IMG/VR virus record: IMGVR_UViG_3300021182_000386
Coordinates: 1 to 30,678 of that record
Length of the DNA: 30,678 bases
Reading direction: 5' to 3' (one strand)
Source: a virus
Below the pieces are notes generated by a model that searched no databases, was not told where the DNA came from, and was given only the letters and a program-made list of their open reading frames with translations. The translations under genes and the position numbers were made by a program. Positions 14,301 through 22,270 of the stretch are shown here, in pieces (position 1 is the stretch's first letter; every line of letters starts with the position of its first letter).

Positions 14301-17018
14301 TTGTGTACTATTTATCTTATAAACTTTGCCTGAGGCTAAATTAATATTAAGATCCGAAAGCCATTCAGTAGTTTCAAATTTTATTGATCCAATGACCGCA
14401 TCACTGGCCCCAAGCATCTGAATGCCGCCATCGATAGCGGTTGTGTTATCTCCACTTTTATTTAAATTAATAGTATGATCAACTACATTTAGATTAACTT
14501 GGTTTACTTCATTAATAACTCCGCCGATATATAAATTGCCATCGACTGAAATATTCCCTGTTATTTTTTGATCACCGTAAATCTTTTGTTTGTAATTAGT
14601 ATCTGCTACGCCACCAATCGATTGCATACCGTCAATCTTTTGATTTCCTACAATCCATTCATCACCATAATTTTTGAATTTGTAATTTGTATCCGCTGCG
14701 CCGCCGATCGATAACATTCCGTCAATCTTTTGGTTGCCAACAATCCATTCATCACCATAGTTTTTGATTTTATAAATTAAATCCGCTATACCGCCAATTC
14801 CGATTCGCGCAAATTGAGGAGTATCGGTTATTTTTATTCCTTGTATTGTATCGAGAGCTCCGTTTGTATTTATTAAATTGTTAGAATAATTTATTGAGAG
14901 CGCTGCGCCGGTTAAATGGAGTGGGAGTTGGGCTGAGAATGCAACATTCCCACCTGAAACCCCTTGAACAACATCTTGTATTGATGTTGGAGATGCAGAA
15001 CTAATTGATGCTGCATAATTTGCGGGACTTAATACAACCTGAGCCTGTTGATAATTATAACTATAAGCATTAACACTAACCAGTTCAAAAGTTGCGGTTG
15101 TTTCTACTTCATCAATTTCACTTGAGAGTATAAAATAATATTCTCCGGCAATATAAATCAGATCAAGTAATTCCCAATCCAGCATATCATCATTTAATCT
15201 TGCTTTTATGTTATAGTAAAAATGTCTATTTCCGTAAAAGTTGAAAACATTTTGTGCTATTGAAAGAGCATAGTTATCAAGAGCTGTTTGAGTAAATGAT
15301 AGATTAGAAGGCGCCAGAACTTGTAATTGGATTTCATTACGTGGTTTTATGCCCGGGTATATTGAGATGCTTTTTGTCCAGGTAAGCGGAGTAATTCCAT
15401 CATCAAATAAAGTGGATAGACTTTCAGTAGGATAATCAGTTATCATTCCACTTGAATTTATATAGGACCCATTCGAAGTCAATTTTATTGTATTACTATC
15501 AACTACAACCACTAAAAGATTTTGATTTATAAGCAAATTTTCCCATTCAGAGATGGTATCTCCGAATATCATTAAAGGATTACCTGCGGTATATCCATGA
15601 TTAGGAATTGTAAATTGTGCTTGAGCTTCTTTAGTTATGGCAGTGATGGATTTTAATATTCCAGTTTTACTTGTCTGAACGGTAACTGAAACTGAATCAA
15701 TCAGTTTATCCCAAAAATATTTTTTGGTACCGGAAGTTTTGTAAACAGATGGAAGAGTTCGGACTGTGCCAGTGTTAATATCATTTTTATTTTTAAGAAC
15801 TAACTCACCCTGCTTATTAAAAAAGATATAACAGCTAAGACTATCAGCTAAAAACTTGACTGCATCTAATGGATGCATATTGAAGGGATCTTCAAAAAGT
15901 AATTGTTGATAATATAAAAACGGATTTATAGGAAAAGTTAAATAAGACGAAAGATTATTTATTGTAACATTATTCCAGGCATTAATTGCTATAGCTTCAA
16001 TAATTTTTAATGCATCAAAACCGGTTATCATTCCATTAGTTATTATGTTAATAATATCATTACCATAATAATTGCTGCTATAACAATATGAATTTTTAAA
16101 CGTGCCTTGGCAATGGATCATATAAACCTTAGTTGCATCATCATTTGATTCTGCGTATTCAGGATTATATGCTCCTTGAGAACTAGCATCATATACATAT
16201 TGACAGGTTGTTCTACCATAACCGAATGTTGAAAGATTAATAGGTAAAAGCTGAAGCATATTAACAACAACATTCTGAAGAAGTAAAACCGAACTTCCTG
16301 CAGGCATTTGTGCGCCTCGAGTTTCAAGGGTACTCTTTGCTACAAAATAGTAATCATAAACTCCGTTACCTTTATTGAGACGTAATGTTTCACCTTGTTT
16401 GATAAAAGTATCTGTAAAATTAATTGGTACTCCTGTCGCAGTTGGATTAGTATCTGACTGCCAGCGTTCGGCATTTGTATTAAATGCCATTGCTACCACT
16501 TTTAGATACGGTCTTTTTGATGCGTCAGAATTTGTCTGTTTTACATTTGTTAATTGGATATATTTATAAGGTCTTGAAGGATCGTTTGTAACATAAGATC
16601 TAGTTGAAAAATCAATAAATTGTCTCTGTGTAGCTGTATTGGTAAGTATTTCAAGTGATTTTAATTTATCTACAATTTCAAGTTCAATATTCTGTTCTAA
16701 ATCCGGCCAGTTAATAGTTGAAAAATCACATAACCCTTCAAATAATTTAGAAGTTGTCCCATTGCTTTTTTCGCCATGCAGTTCAAAAATATATTGTTCA
16801 GCCTGTGTAAGATCACCGCTAAAGGTATTATAAACCGGGTTATTAACTGATTGATAACCAAGTGTTAATTGCGCATTATCATAAGCAATTATTCCGGATT
16901 CACCGATATTATCCGATTCGAGTTGACGTTTAATAGCTCCAATTCGATTGATAATTATCGATGGAGTCCAGTCAACAAGTGTTCCGTTAAGTCCGTTTCG
17001 AAATTTTAATAAGATAAT
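11361..17018 (-). CDS. Giant tail tip/fibre protein, about 1885 aa, non-canonical start
   Basis: The frame is open from 17018 to 11361. The usual annotation would start at GTG 16499 (1712 residues), but 173 further codons upstream are free of stops and protein-like (for example WTPSIIINRIGAIKRQLES and EQYIFELHGEKSNGTTSKLF); no ATG, GTG or TTG occurs there. The first possible codon after the in-frame TAG at 17021-17019 is ATT 17018, which overlaps the tape-measure stop by 13 bases. The N-terminal third looks like tail-tip/hub structure, followed by a domain around 15425-15655 shared with the DGR target, three 30-residue repeats, then long stretches of fibre-like TG and ITTG repeats. The C-terminus ends GDFRFNTSGKFLVWNGAAW, typical of tail fibres. 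It follows the tape measure, the position of central tip proteins. Confidence 0.85.
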   Translation of the reverse strand: MILLKFRNGLNGTLVDWTPSIIINRIGAIKRQLESDNIGESGIIAYDNAQLTLGYQSVNNPVYNTFSGDLTQAEQYIFELHGEKSNGTTSKLFEGLCDFSTINWPDLEQNIELEIVDKLKSLEILTNTATQRQFIDFSTRSYVTNDPSRPYKYIQLTNVKQTNSDASKRPYLKVVAMAFNTNAERWQSDTNPTATGVPINFTDTFIKQGETLRLNKGNGVYDYYFVAKSTLETRGAQMPAGSSVLLLQNVVVNMLQLLPINLSTFGYGRTTCQYVYDASSQGAYNPEYAESNDDATKVYMIHCQGTFKNSYCYSSNYYGNDIINIITNGMITGFDALKIIEAIAINAWNNVTINNLSSYLTFPINPFLYYQQLLFEDPFNMHPLDAVKFLADSLSCYIFFNKQGELVLKNKNDINTGTVRTLPSVYKTSGTKKYFWDKLIDSVSVTVQTSKTGILKSITAITKEAQAQFTIPNHGYTAGNPLMIFGDTISEWENLLINQNLLVVVVDSNTIKLTSNGSYINSSGMITDYPTESLSTLFDDGITPLTWTKSISIYPGIKPRNEIQLQVLAPSNLSFTQTALDNYALSIAQNVFNFYGNRHFYYNIKARLNDDMLDWELLDLIYIAGEYYFILSSEIDEVETTATFELVSVNAYSYNYQQAQVVLSPANYAASISSASPTSIQDVVQGVSGGNVAFSAQLPLHLTGAALSINYSNNLINTNGALDTIQGIKITDTPQFARIGIGGIADLIYKIKNYGDEWIVGNQKIDGMLSIGGAADTNYKFKNYGDEWIVGNQKIDGMQSIGGVADTNYKQKIYGDQKITGNISVDGNLYIGGVINEVNQVNLNVVDHTINLNKSGDNTTAIDGGIQMLGASDAVIGSIKFETTEWLSDLNINLASGKVYKINSTQVLSATALGTAVISSSLTSVGTLTTGVWNATIIDGTYINYNTSNLKVTSNTLNTIQDISTTSSPQFTNETLTGQLTCNIAIGTAPFVITSTTTLVTNLNADMADNFHFDQSLLTTASPTFVQVNATNISLTGYAGSSVYTSQTTGWRITNDGSADFQYLYANEMHVKSFIADLEQALAGEQIITKSVAKVFSDFVVPSIGYSGTLYIEAFAGFSGFVFQDGDNIRLRSISRISGGLSVYDCWGTVVHGNTYPAVGSAPAYQSFTFTRVSGGAIGGVTVITAGTLALDYGISGNGTYEVSTIDGLNGVNSPYARIQQFVSPTSQLLLGQFGNLNGAYGYSSKTYGIAVGDQTKTNLTVEATNGIQIRYGTTNLAQWDTNGKLILGKIASNTNRVELASSGINFIYNDVYNISNTVMSLDSSGIITIGQNLNSQARLVISSTGINFIYKNSSGTDFNTISINSSGVLSVTGYTQPSDVTTIIGQTTIQGGKIATNTISLSALNFIPVQTSNVVGSINASSEGITINGAKLTINSSTTFATGYDPSGKISSGGAAADINNNTTTISGGKITTGTITALGNVTAGTFSLGSGAFSVDASGKLTSTSASIANWSITTNNITQTFTSGNYQSVISLYGILTSLTAGLQVVSNLVTSGIVNQLIVTAGSYNDGGYMRTGFALWDCINSNWLMNVGYGNNGMVSTIAGWNFTKGFLNDSAQKIYISSDNTSIYIRPLTGLTKFVMVGQTYCGGTPTAPTVPIWTGHYGISAIDNSNNWLFRLDDAYTIFAGWNFDYQKFTIGTSSAGISLNTSITPFIANSGSGFEVWNASNPMLMIGVKNSAGTGLTSGFDWNYTTTNKLTVVGDVISSRFSTSANFSETGVINYSKLEGNQCSCWDFTAYSPKQYYSALNPYGIYITEQTSGWVFSANSAARSVMVCGYYVPKFLGITNSTAFNDSVGSILTPGDFRFNTSGKFLVWNGAAWAQIN
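14529..14798 (-). repeat. Three tandem 90-bp units inside the giant tip gene
   Basis: Three in-frame units with an exact 90-base period encode 30-residue repeats: each starts IGG-x-A-D and continues NYK-x-K-x-YGD and GNQKIDG-like text. Units one and two are nearly identical in their second halves (KNYGDEWIVGNQKIDGM); unit three is diverged, and a fourth partial IGG follows at 14528. The pattern suggests recent duplication of a beta-strand fibre segment. Confidence 0.85.
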
Positions 17019-19198
17019 CTACCCGATCTATTTTTATAATCATAATATTTGCCAACTTTAGAAGCTTCTGCATTATCAAAATAAGCTCGTGAAGGCCTTT
17101 CAATAATTGCTTTTTCAAGACTTGCAAATCGTGTTTCAAGTTTGTCCGATAGGTTATTATTATTTCCACCGGCGCCGGCATTAAAATAATTTCGTGCATC
17201 AATTACAGCATTACCAACTAATTGGTGTGCCACTGTTAAAAAATCTTCTTCAGGAGCTACTATTTCATTATGATGACCTTCAAAAAATCCAAACTTCCCT
17301 GCAGGTAATCTTCCACCTGTTTCAAATCCTTTCGGAATAGCTAACAAATATGATAATGCGACTGATGATGATAGACCAGCATCTCCCGCAATATCAGCTG
17401 CACCAAAAGACATAATGCTTGCAAAAGCGGCTGCAGGAGCGTAGGCTGTGGCTAATGCAGTACCAGTTACTGTAGCTGTACCAATTTCAGTTGCTTTTGC
17501 TGTGTCACCCATTACCGCTTGCATAATTAAATTTTCTAAATATTTCTTAAGCATATCTGCAATCATGCTTATAAAAGAACTTTTAATAGAATTCCAAATT
17601 GCAGAAAGCCGTTGACTTCCAGACATTGTTGAATCAGTAAGAGAATGGAAAAATGTATCATAACCCGATTCCATTACATTAAGAACACCGCTAAATAATT
17701 GATGATCTTTTTTATATTGTTCTGATTTCCAGTCAAAATATTCTTTTTCAATTTCCTTCATCGATTCGGTTTTGAAAAGAGTAATTTCAATTTCAGATAA
17801 ACCGGCTTTTCTTAAATTTTCTACATCTTTATCCACTTCGGAAGTTTGATGAGTCATATAATCAGGATCTGCAAATTTGACTTTATCGTAATATTTTTTC
17901 TGCATCTCCTCATCAAATTTTTGAGTTTCTTCAAACCGTTTTTTTCTTGAAGCTAATGCCTGTTTTGCCCCTTCATCATATCCTTTTTGAGTTTCCTGCA
18001 TTTTTTTATCAATGAGCGAAATTTCTTTTTCCTGTATATCTTTTTGAGAAAGGAATTCATCAAGACCGGCTTTTGTTTTTATACCATTTAATGAAGCAAT
18101 TAGATCGGAATATTTTTTATCGGCAGCGGATTTCATATTAAGAAGTTCGATATAATTTTTAGTCTCAAGTGAATTGCTGAATTGTTCTTCCTGATTTACT
18201 TTTGCAATAGCCGCCTGTTCTTTTGCTTTTTCTTCAGCGAATTGGTTGGAAGTATTTGAATTATTATTTGAAGATTTATTATTCCCGGTTATAGCATCAA
18301 TTCTTTCCTTTGTTCTTTCAAGTTCAGCTCGGTATTGTTTTAATAATTCTAATTGATGAGGAGAAATAACACCATCATCTATATGTTGTAAATTACTTAT
18401 TTTCTCATTTAATGCTGATTGTTCATTTTGTAATTTTACTAAATCACCCATATTATTTCTTACTTCTAATAATTGATCAAGTTGCTTTTTTAATATTTTA
18501 CCATTATCAGAAGTATATTCAGGGACATTAGTTATAAATTTCCCGGAGATTCCTTTAGTCATTTTGAAAGGTTCTTGAGAAAGTTTTACTCGTAATTCTG
18601 TTTCCTTTTCATCTAGTTGTTCTTTACTATATTTTTGCCAGGAATCTCTTAACTTATCAAGTTCTTCTTTTTGTTTTTTAATTTCTTCAGTATTATCTCC
18701 TAAAATTCCTTTTAATAAAATTGCAGCACCTACAACGGCACTTATTGCAAGTGTTAATCCACCACTAAGGGTTGCACCCATTGCCATCGAAAGACCTTTT
18801 ACAGCGAAATCAGTCGCCTGAAAAGCCATAAATCCTTCCATCAATGAGCGAGTAAATCTTTTCTGACTTTCGTTTGCATTATCACCTGAATTTACAAGAG
18901 CAGATAAACTAAAAGTCATCATCATAATAGCATCGCGACCTTCACGGAACATAAAACTTCTTTCACGATGTATAGATCTTTCCTGCCGGTAGAATTCAGT
19001 TAGTTTGCTTACTTCTTTACCTTGTTTTGTAGTTGCTTCACTGCTTTCATTTGTTGCTACAGTACTTTCTTTTAGAGCAGTAGTTGTGTTCTGGACTTCT
19101 CCGGCAAGTTGCTTTAATTTTTCTTCTGTAAGTTCAACTTCAGAATCAACTTGTTGACCGTCAAGAGTTAAATAAAATTTCAGAACATTATCATCCAT
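17006..19198 (-). CDS. Tail tape measure protein
   Basis: A 730-residue protein that sets tail length and is packed inside the tail tube. It is mostly helical and rich in Lys, Glu and Gln, with predicted coiled coil in the N-terminal 80 and the middle (roughly 200-480) and a hydrophobic stretch around residues 130-165 (LTLAISAVVGAAILLKGILG) plus a second near 560-620 (VTGTALATAYAPAAAFASIM). The C-terminus has FFEGHHNEIVAPEEDF, like the soluble end of many tape measures. Its position right after the frameshifting chaperones is diagnostic. At 730 residues the tail would be rather short, about 100 nm using the usual 1.5 angstrom per residue rule. Confidence 0.88.
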   Translation of the reverse strand: MDDNVLKFYLTLDGQQVDSEVELTEEKLKQLAGEVQNTTTALKESTVATNESSEATTKQGKEVSKLTEFYRQERSIHRERSFMFREGRDAIMMMTFSLSALVNSGDNANESQKRFTRSLMEGFMAFQATDFAVKGLSMAMGATLSGGLTLAISAVVGAAILLKGILGDNTEEIKKQKEELDKLRDSWQKYSKEQLDEKETELRVKLSQEPFKMTKGISGKFITNVPEYTSDNGKILKKQLDQLLEVRNNMGDLVKLQNEQSALNEKISNLQHIDDGVISPHQLELLKQYRAELERTKERIDAITGNNKSSNNNSNTSNQFAEEKAKEQAAIAKVNQEEQFSNSLETKNYIELLNMKSAADKKYSDLIASLNGIKTKAGLDEFLSQKDIQEKEISLIDKKMQETQKGYDEGAKQALASRKKRFEETQKFDEEMQKKYYDKVKFADPDYMTHQTSEVDKDVENLRKAGLSEIEITLFKTESMKEIEKEYFDWKSEQYKKDHQLFSGVLNVMESGYDTFFHSLTDSTMSGSQRLSAIWNSIKSSFISMIADMLKKYLENLIMQAVMGDTAKATEIGTATVTGTALATAYAPAAAFASIMSFGAADIAGDAGLSSSVALSYLLAIPKGFETGGRLPAGKFGFFEGHHNEIVAPEEDFLTVAHQLVGNAVIDARNYFNAGAGGNNNNLSDKLETRFASLEKAIIERPSRAYFDNAEASKVGKYYDYKNRSGRLSY

Positions 19199-19807
19199 TC
19201 TTCTTCTTTGCCTTTCTTAAAGATTTCAGCAAACCGGTCAATTCATTTAACTGCTGCAGACGTTTTTTATAATAATAATTTAGCACTGTTTTTCTTTTTG
19301 TCTTTTTTAATAGTTCTTCTTTTGTCGCATCACCTTCAGAAACAGAAAAGAGAATTAATTCCTGTTCTGTAAGTTTTAATTCTCCATTCCAACTTTTATA
19401 TTTATAACCTCTTAAGTCATTAAAGTCATCAAAAGCTTCTCTCTCTCTTCTTCTGAGAGTTTCAAAAATTGCTGCATAGAAATTTGTAATAACATGTATG
19501 TCAAAAAAAAATCAGTTATAACCTGCGAAGTTTCTGTTTTTGTTGCGCTGCCAAAATTAAAATCAACCGGGTTAGATCCATCTTTATATTTCAATACGGT
19601 TTTTAAGAATGTAGTAGCTTCTGTTTTTGAAATATTCTCACTTTTGTAAATGTTGCCGGTATTATTGAATTTCCTTAAAAACTCTTGAAGCCACTCACCT
19701 TCATCCCATGAATAATCATGGTGCAATATGAATTCTTTTCCGCCAATATTATAAGAATATTTCTCAAGTAATAATTCCGGAGTTTTTCCTTCTAAATTAT
19801 TTTGCAT
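19191..19807 (-). CDS. Tail assembly chaperone long form (GT-like) made by -1 frameshift
   Basis: Inferred product of about 205 residues: the first 101 codons of the 131-residue chaperone frame, then 104 codons of the -1 frame ending at TGA 19193-19191. The -1 frame is closed by TGA immediately before the nine-T run, is then open for 106 codons, and has no ATG at all and no GTG or TTG in its first 70 or so codons, so it cannot be translated on its own. Its text is protein-like (FYAAIFETLRRREREAFDDF and GELKLTEQELILFS). It overlaps the tape-measure start by 8 bases. In lambda-type phages the G and GT chaperones arise in exactly this way and position, binding the tape measure and tail tube subunits. 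Confidence 0.8.
19412..19807 (-). CDS. Tail assembly chaperone short form (G-like)
   Basis: A 131-residue zero-frame product, acidic and helical, ending EEREKLLMTLMT. Its start overlaps the end of the preceding gene by 11 bases. It stands two genes after the tail tube and directly before the tape measure, the expected place for the G-type tail chaperone. The heptanucleotide T-TTT-TTT occurs in its frame at codons 99-101 and gives access to the C-terminal extension described separately. Sequence similarity to lambda G is not obvious; the call rests on order and the frameshift architecture. Confidence 0.75.
   Translation of the reverse strand: MQNNLEGKTPELLLEKYSYNIGGKEFILHHDYSWDEGEWLQEFLRKFNNTGNIYKSENISKTEATTFLKTVLKYKDGSNPVDFNFGSATKTETSQVITDFFLTYMLLQISMQQFLKLSEEEREKLLMTLMT
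19503..19513 (-). promoter_or_regulatory. Programmed -1 ribosomal frameshift site (T9 run)
   Basis: On the coding strand the codons are GAT TTT TTT TTG, giving the slippery heptamer T-TTT-TTT (with T-TTT-TTG one codon later). Slipping back one base moves the ribosome into the 106-codon frame that leads to the tape measure. The run of nine T could also cause transcriptional slippage; both routes give the same fusion. No obvious downstream pseudoknot was worked out. Confidence 0.75.
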
Positions 19808-20189
19808 TATCCGTTCCGGTTTTAGTAATATTTACAACATTAGAAGCCGCATTCTTAACTGATATTTTTCCCTGCAGCACAATCTTTTTTGCATTTGCTT
19901 CGGATAGTTCATATCGTTTTCCCGGCAGAGATTTAGCGATATTTGTTACTTCAACTTCATAACCAGTTTCATTATTTATAAGACTATCTTTTATTCTTGT
20001 AGACGCATAAAACATTTGTCCATTGCCAGCGTCAAATATGCGCAAAGCTTTAGAAGTATTTTTGTCAGTATAAGGGATCTTTAATATGCTTTTAATTGAT
20101 GTTTGTTTATCCTCTGAAAGTACTTCTTCAATAAAAATATCTATTGATGAATTGTCTGCAGAAGATAAATCTTCTTTATTCTTTGCCAT
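19797..20189 (-). CDS. Hypothetical tail protein, 130 aa
   Basis: Not recognised. A polar protein with a Ser/Asp-rich start (KEDLSSADNSSIDIFIEEVL), a central segment resembling strand-turn-strand (KALRIFDAGNGQMFYASTRI), and a Lys/Asn-rich C-terminus. It lies between the tail tube and the chaperone genes and overlaps the chaperone start by 11 bases, so the two are coupled. Position suggests a tail completion or chaperone-associated role, but nothing in the sequence proves it. Confidence 0.7.
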   Translation of the reverse strand: MAKNKEDLSSADNSSIDIFIEEVLSEDKQTSIKSILKIPYTDKNTSKALRIFDAGNGQMFYASTRIKDSLINNETGYEVEVTNIAKSLPGKRYELSEANAKKIVLQGKISVKNAASNVVNITKTGTDNAK

Positions 20190-20217
20190 TTCAATTATTC
20201 CTGATTTTATAATAATT

Positions 20218-20239
20218 CCCTCTCCAGTAATGGAGAGGG
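20218..20239 (-). terminator. Hairpin after the tail tube gene
   Basis: A perfect 9-base stem (CCCTCTCCA and TGGAGAGGG on the + strand) with a 4-base loop, 14 bases beyond the tail tube stop codon. In the leftward transcript it is followed by AATTATTATAAA rather than a clean U run, so it may act as a weak terminator, an mRNA-stabilising 3' end or a processing site rather than a full stop. Confidence 0.65.
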
Positions 20240-20252
20240 TTCTTAAATTTTA

Positions 20253-21206
20253 TTAACCGATTGAAAGTGTTCCGCCATTCAATCCAAGATCAGCTGCTAT
20301 GCCGCCATATGCTGCACCAAATTGGAATAAATGTTCATATGGTCTTACTTTGCCCGTTAATGTTAATTTTGAGATTCTCTTATCCTCAAAATCCGGTTCA
20401 ACAAAATTATTTACGGCACCGGGATTGAATAGAAATGCGTCATAATAAGCTCCGGCATTTCCAAGTTTTATATTGCATGAAGCATTAATATCCTTTGCGA
20501 GTAATTCCTGTATTTTAGATATAGCCGCATTTCTCATTGTAATTTCGACCGTATGAATAATCCAATCAACGCATAATTGACCATATGCATTTTCGGCTGT
20601 ATTCGCCTTCATTGAATATTTGAAATCTTCAAGTTCTCCCGGTGCAAATAAAGTGGTTGCGATTGGGACTTCAATGGCGAGAAAATTAATCCTTCTCCGG
20701 AGAGTTTCATCTTCGCCGCTAACATTTCCTGCGCCATTTAATACTACTTCGGTTGCGCTGGATGCGCCATCAATTAAAGTTTGCGCGATCGCAAAATCCG
20801 CTGCGCCTTTCAATGTTTCTTTAACAGATCTTTTTTCCATAGAAATTAGATATTCAAATCCCAATCCGAGCAGGAAGGAACTGGAAGTAAATTGAAAAAC
20901 ATCTTCACTTCCGGCAGTAAATGATTGTTTCTCAGTCATTATCTGCACATCACAACCAAGATTCATGTGAGTGAATAATGAATTTATATATTTCATAGTT
21001 GGCTGCATCATTTCATATTCTATTGCAGCCTGAATCATGTTTCTTCCCGGTCGGTCTTTAACATCCTTACTTGTTTTATAAGGAGGGAATTTCAATGTTG
21101 CTTTATCCCGGATACCGCATAATGCAATACCTGCTGGTGTTGTCAATAAAGTTCCAGCGTTGCATTTGCCAATTTGTTTAATTCCGGGTATCGAAATAGT
21201 TGCCAT
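20253..21206 (-). CDS. Putative major tail tube protein, 317 aa
   Basis: A 317-residue beta-rich protein beginning MATISIPGIKQIGKCNAG, with a C-terminal segment (KLTLTGKVRPYEHLFQFGAAYGG). It is located after the gp37-like gene and before the chaperones and tape measure, where the tail tube subunit lies. It is followed by a strong hairpin, as are the capsid and decoration genes, consistent with a highly expressed structural protein. No sheath gene precedes it. Direct family recognition is weak; a tail terminator or other major tail protein is the main alternative. Confidence 0.6.
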   Translation of the reverse strand: MATISIPGIKQIGKCNAGTLLTTPAGIALCGIRDKATLKFPPYKTSKDVKDRPGRNMIQAAIEYEMMQPTMKYINSLFTHMNLGCDVQIMTEKQSFTAGSEDVFQFTSSSFLLGLGFEYLISMEKRSVKETLKGAADFAIAQTLIDGASSATEVVLNGAGNVSGEDETLRRRINFLAIEVPIATTLFAPGELEDFKYSMKANTAENAYGQLCVDWIIHTVEITMRNAAISKIQELLAKDINASCNIKLGNAGAYYDAFLFNPGAVNNFVEPDFEDKRISKLTLTGKVRPYEHLFQFGAAYGGIAADLGLNGGTLSIG

Positions 21207-21218
21207 TTTATAACCTCT

Positions 21219-21719
21219 TTAATTGTTTTCTTTTAATTCTTTTTCCATAAAATCAACCGGTACGCCAAATGTGACAAGATATTTCCAAACATAATCCTGT
21301 TCATCAACTAACTCATCACGGACCGGATAAACTTTTCTTTGATATTCCGGCAGGTGATTAAATATTTCAATGCCGCTTATTTTATCGATTATAAAATCCA
21401 CATATTCAGCCGGCATCATAACACGATAACTTTCACTTGGCTGCAGAGGATTGTCTACAAATCTGATTACTGCGGCTACCTGAATCAGCATTATTCTTTT
21501 CATTAATAATGTTCTGCCTTTTGTAATAGATTCATAAGTAGATCCGCCATAAAGAATGCCAAGTACTCCACGCGGATGAGTCAATTTATATTCCGAAAGT
21601 GTTCTCAATCTTTCTTTAGTTACTTGATCACATTGGTCTAATTCTTTTATTGCAGGATCGAGAACTTTTTCAAATACGTCTATAGCTTCTCTTATTTTAT
21701 CAATCTTTACTTCAGGCAT
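21219..21719 (-). CDS. Mu gp37-like head-tail region protein, 166 aa
   Basis: A soluble helical/strand protein whose size and place (between the gp36-like and lysis genes on one side and the tail tube on the other) match the Mu gp37 type family, which acts at head completion or tail joining. The first 50 residues form a charged helix (EAIDVFEKVLDPAIKELDQC), followed by a compact region with YGGSTYESITKGRTLLMKR and VMMPAEYVDFIIDKI. It ends 12 bases before the tail tube gene. The family assignment is tentative. Confidence 0.5.
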   Translation of the reverse strand: MPEVKIDKIREAIDVFEKVLDPAIKELDQCDQVTKERLRTLSEYKLTHPRGVLGILYGGSTYESITKGRTLLMKRIMLIQVAAVIRFVDNPLQPSESYRVMMPAEYVDFIIDKISGIEIFNHLPEYQRKVYPVRDELVDEQDYVWKYLVTFGVPVDFMEKELKENN

Positions 21720-21749
21720 TACTTTACAACTCCTATCATTAAATCATTT

Positions 21750-22220
21750 TTATACTTGAGTAGTTGGCGCAGTAGAAGGAGGAGTAGGAGGAGTTACTTC
21801 AGGCAATTTTAATTTTAACAAAGTCAGCACATAAGAAATTATTCCCCATGTAGATAATCCATTTGCAAGTGCGGTTACAACTATTCCATAAATGATAACA
21901 TAATACCAGGCTAATGCTGCGAATATTCCAATTGATAAGAGCCATCCTATACTTCCGAGAATTAAGCTTATGCCAAAACTCAAAACAATTGTTAAAGTCC
22001 CGTTTGTATTCCACCATTTTTTAAATACTGCAGTAAGCGATAAAACTCCTGCAGCAAAACCGGTTAATGAAGTGAATAATGTTGCAAGATCAATTTGTAT
22101 AGGGGATGAAACAATAGGCACTGTATTGGTTACAGGTTGTGCGTTAACTGTAAAAGCTGTGCAGAAAATGATTGTGGCTAATGCAATTAAAAATACCATG
22201 ATTTTGTATGACCTTTTCAT
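21750..22220 (-). CDS. Membrane protein with signal peptide, holin candidate, 156 aa
   Basis: The N-terminus is a signal peptide (basic KRSYK, hydrophobic FLIALATIIF, then a likely cleavage after NAQ). Downstream are hydrophobic stretches LATLFTSLTGFAAGVLSLTA, TIVLSFGISLILGSIGWLLS and IFAALAWYYVIIYGIVVTAL, so two to three membrane passes, and a Pro/Thr-rich tail (PEVTPPTPPSTAPTT). It belongs to the cluster that also holds the lysozyme and two other membrane proteins, so it may be a holin or an anti-holin. The signal sequence is unusual for a classical holin. Confidence 0.6.
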   Translation of the reverse strand: MKRSYKIMVFLIALATIIFCTAFTVNAQPVTNTVPIVSSPIQIDLATLFTSLTGFAAGVLSLTAVFKKWWNTNGTLTIVLSFGISLILGSIGWLLSIGIFAALAWYYVIIYGIVVTALANGLSTWGIISYVLTLLKLKLPEVTPPTPPSTAPTTQV

Positions 22221-22270
22221 TTTACTACTCCTTTTATTTTCATTATAATTAATAATGTATTGATGCTATT

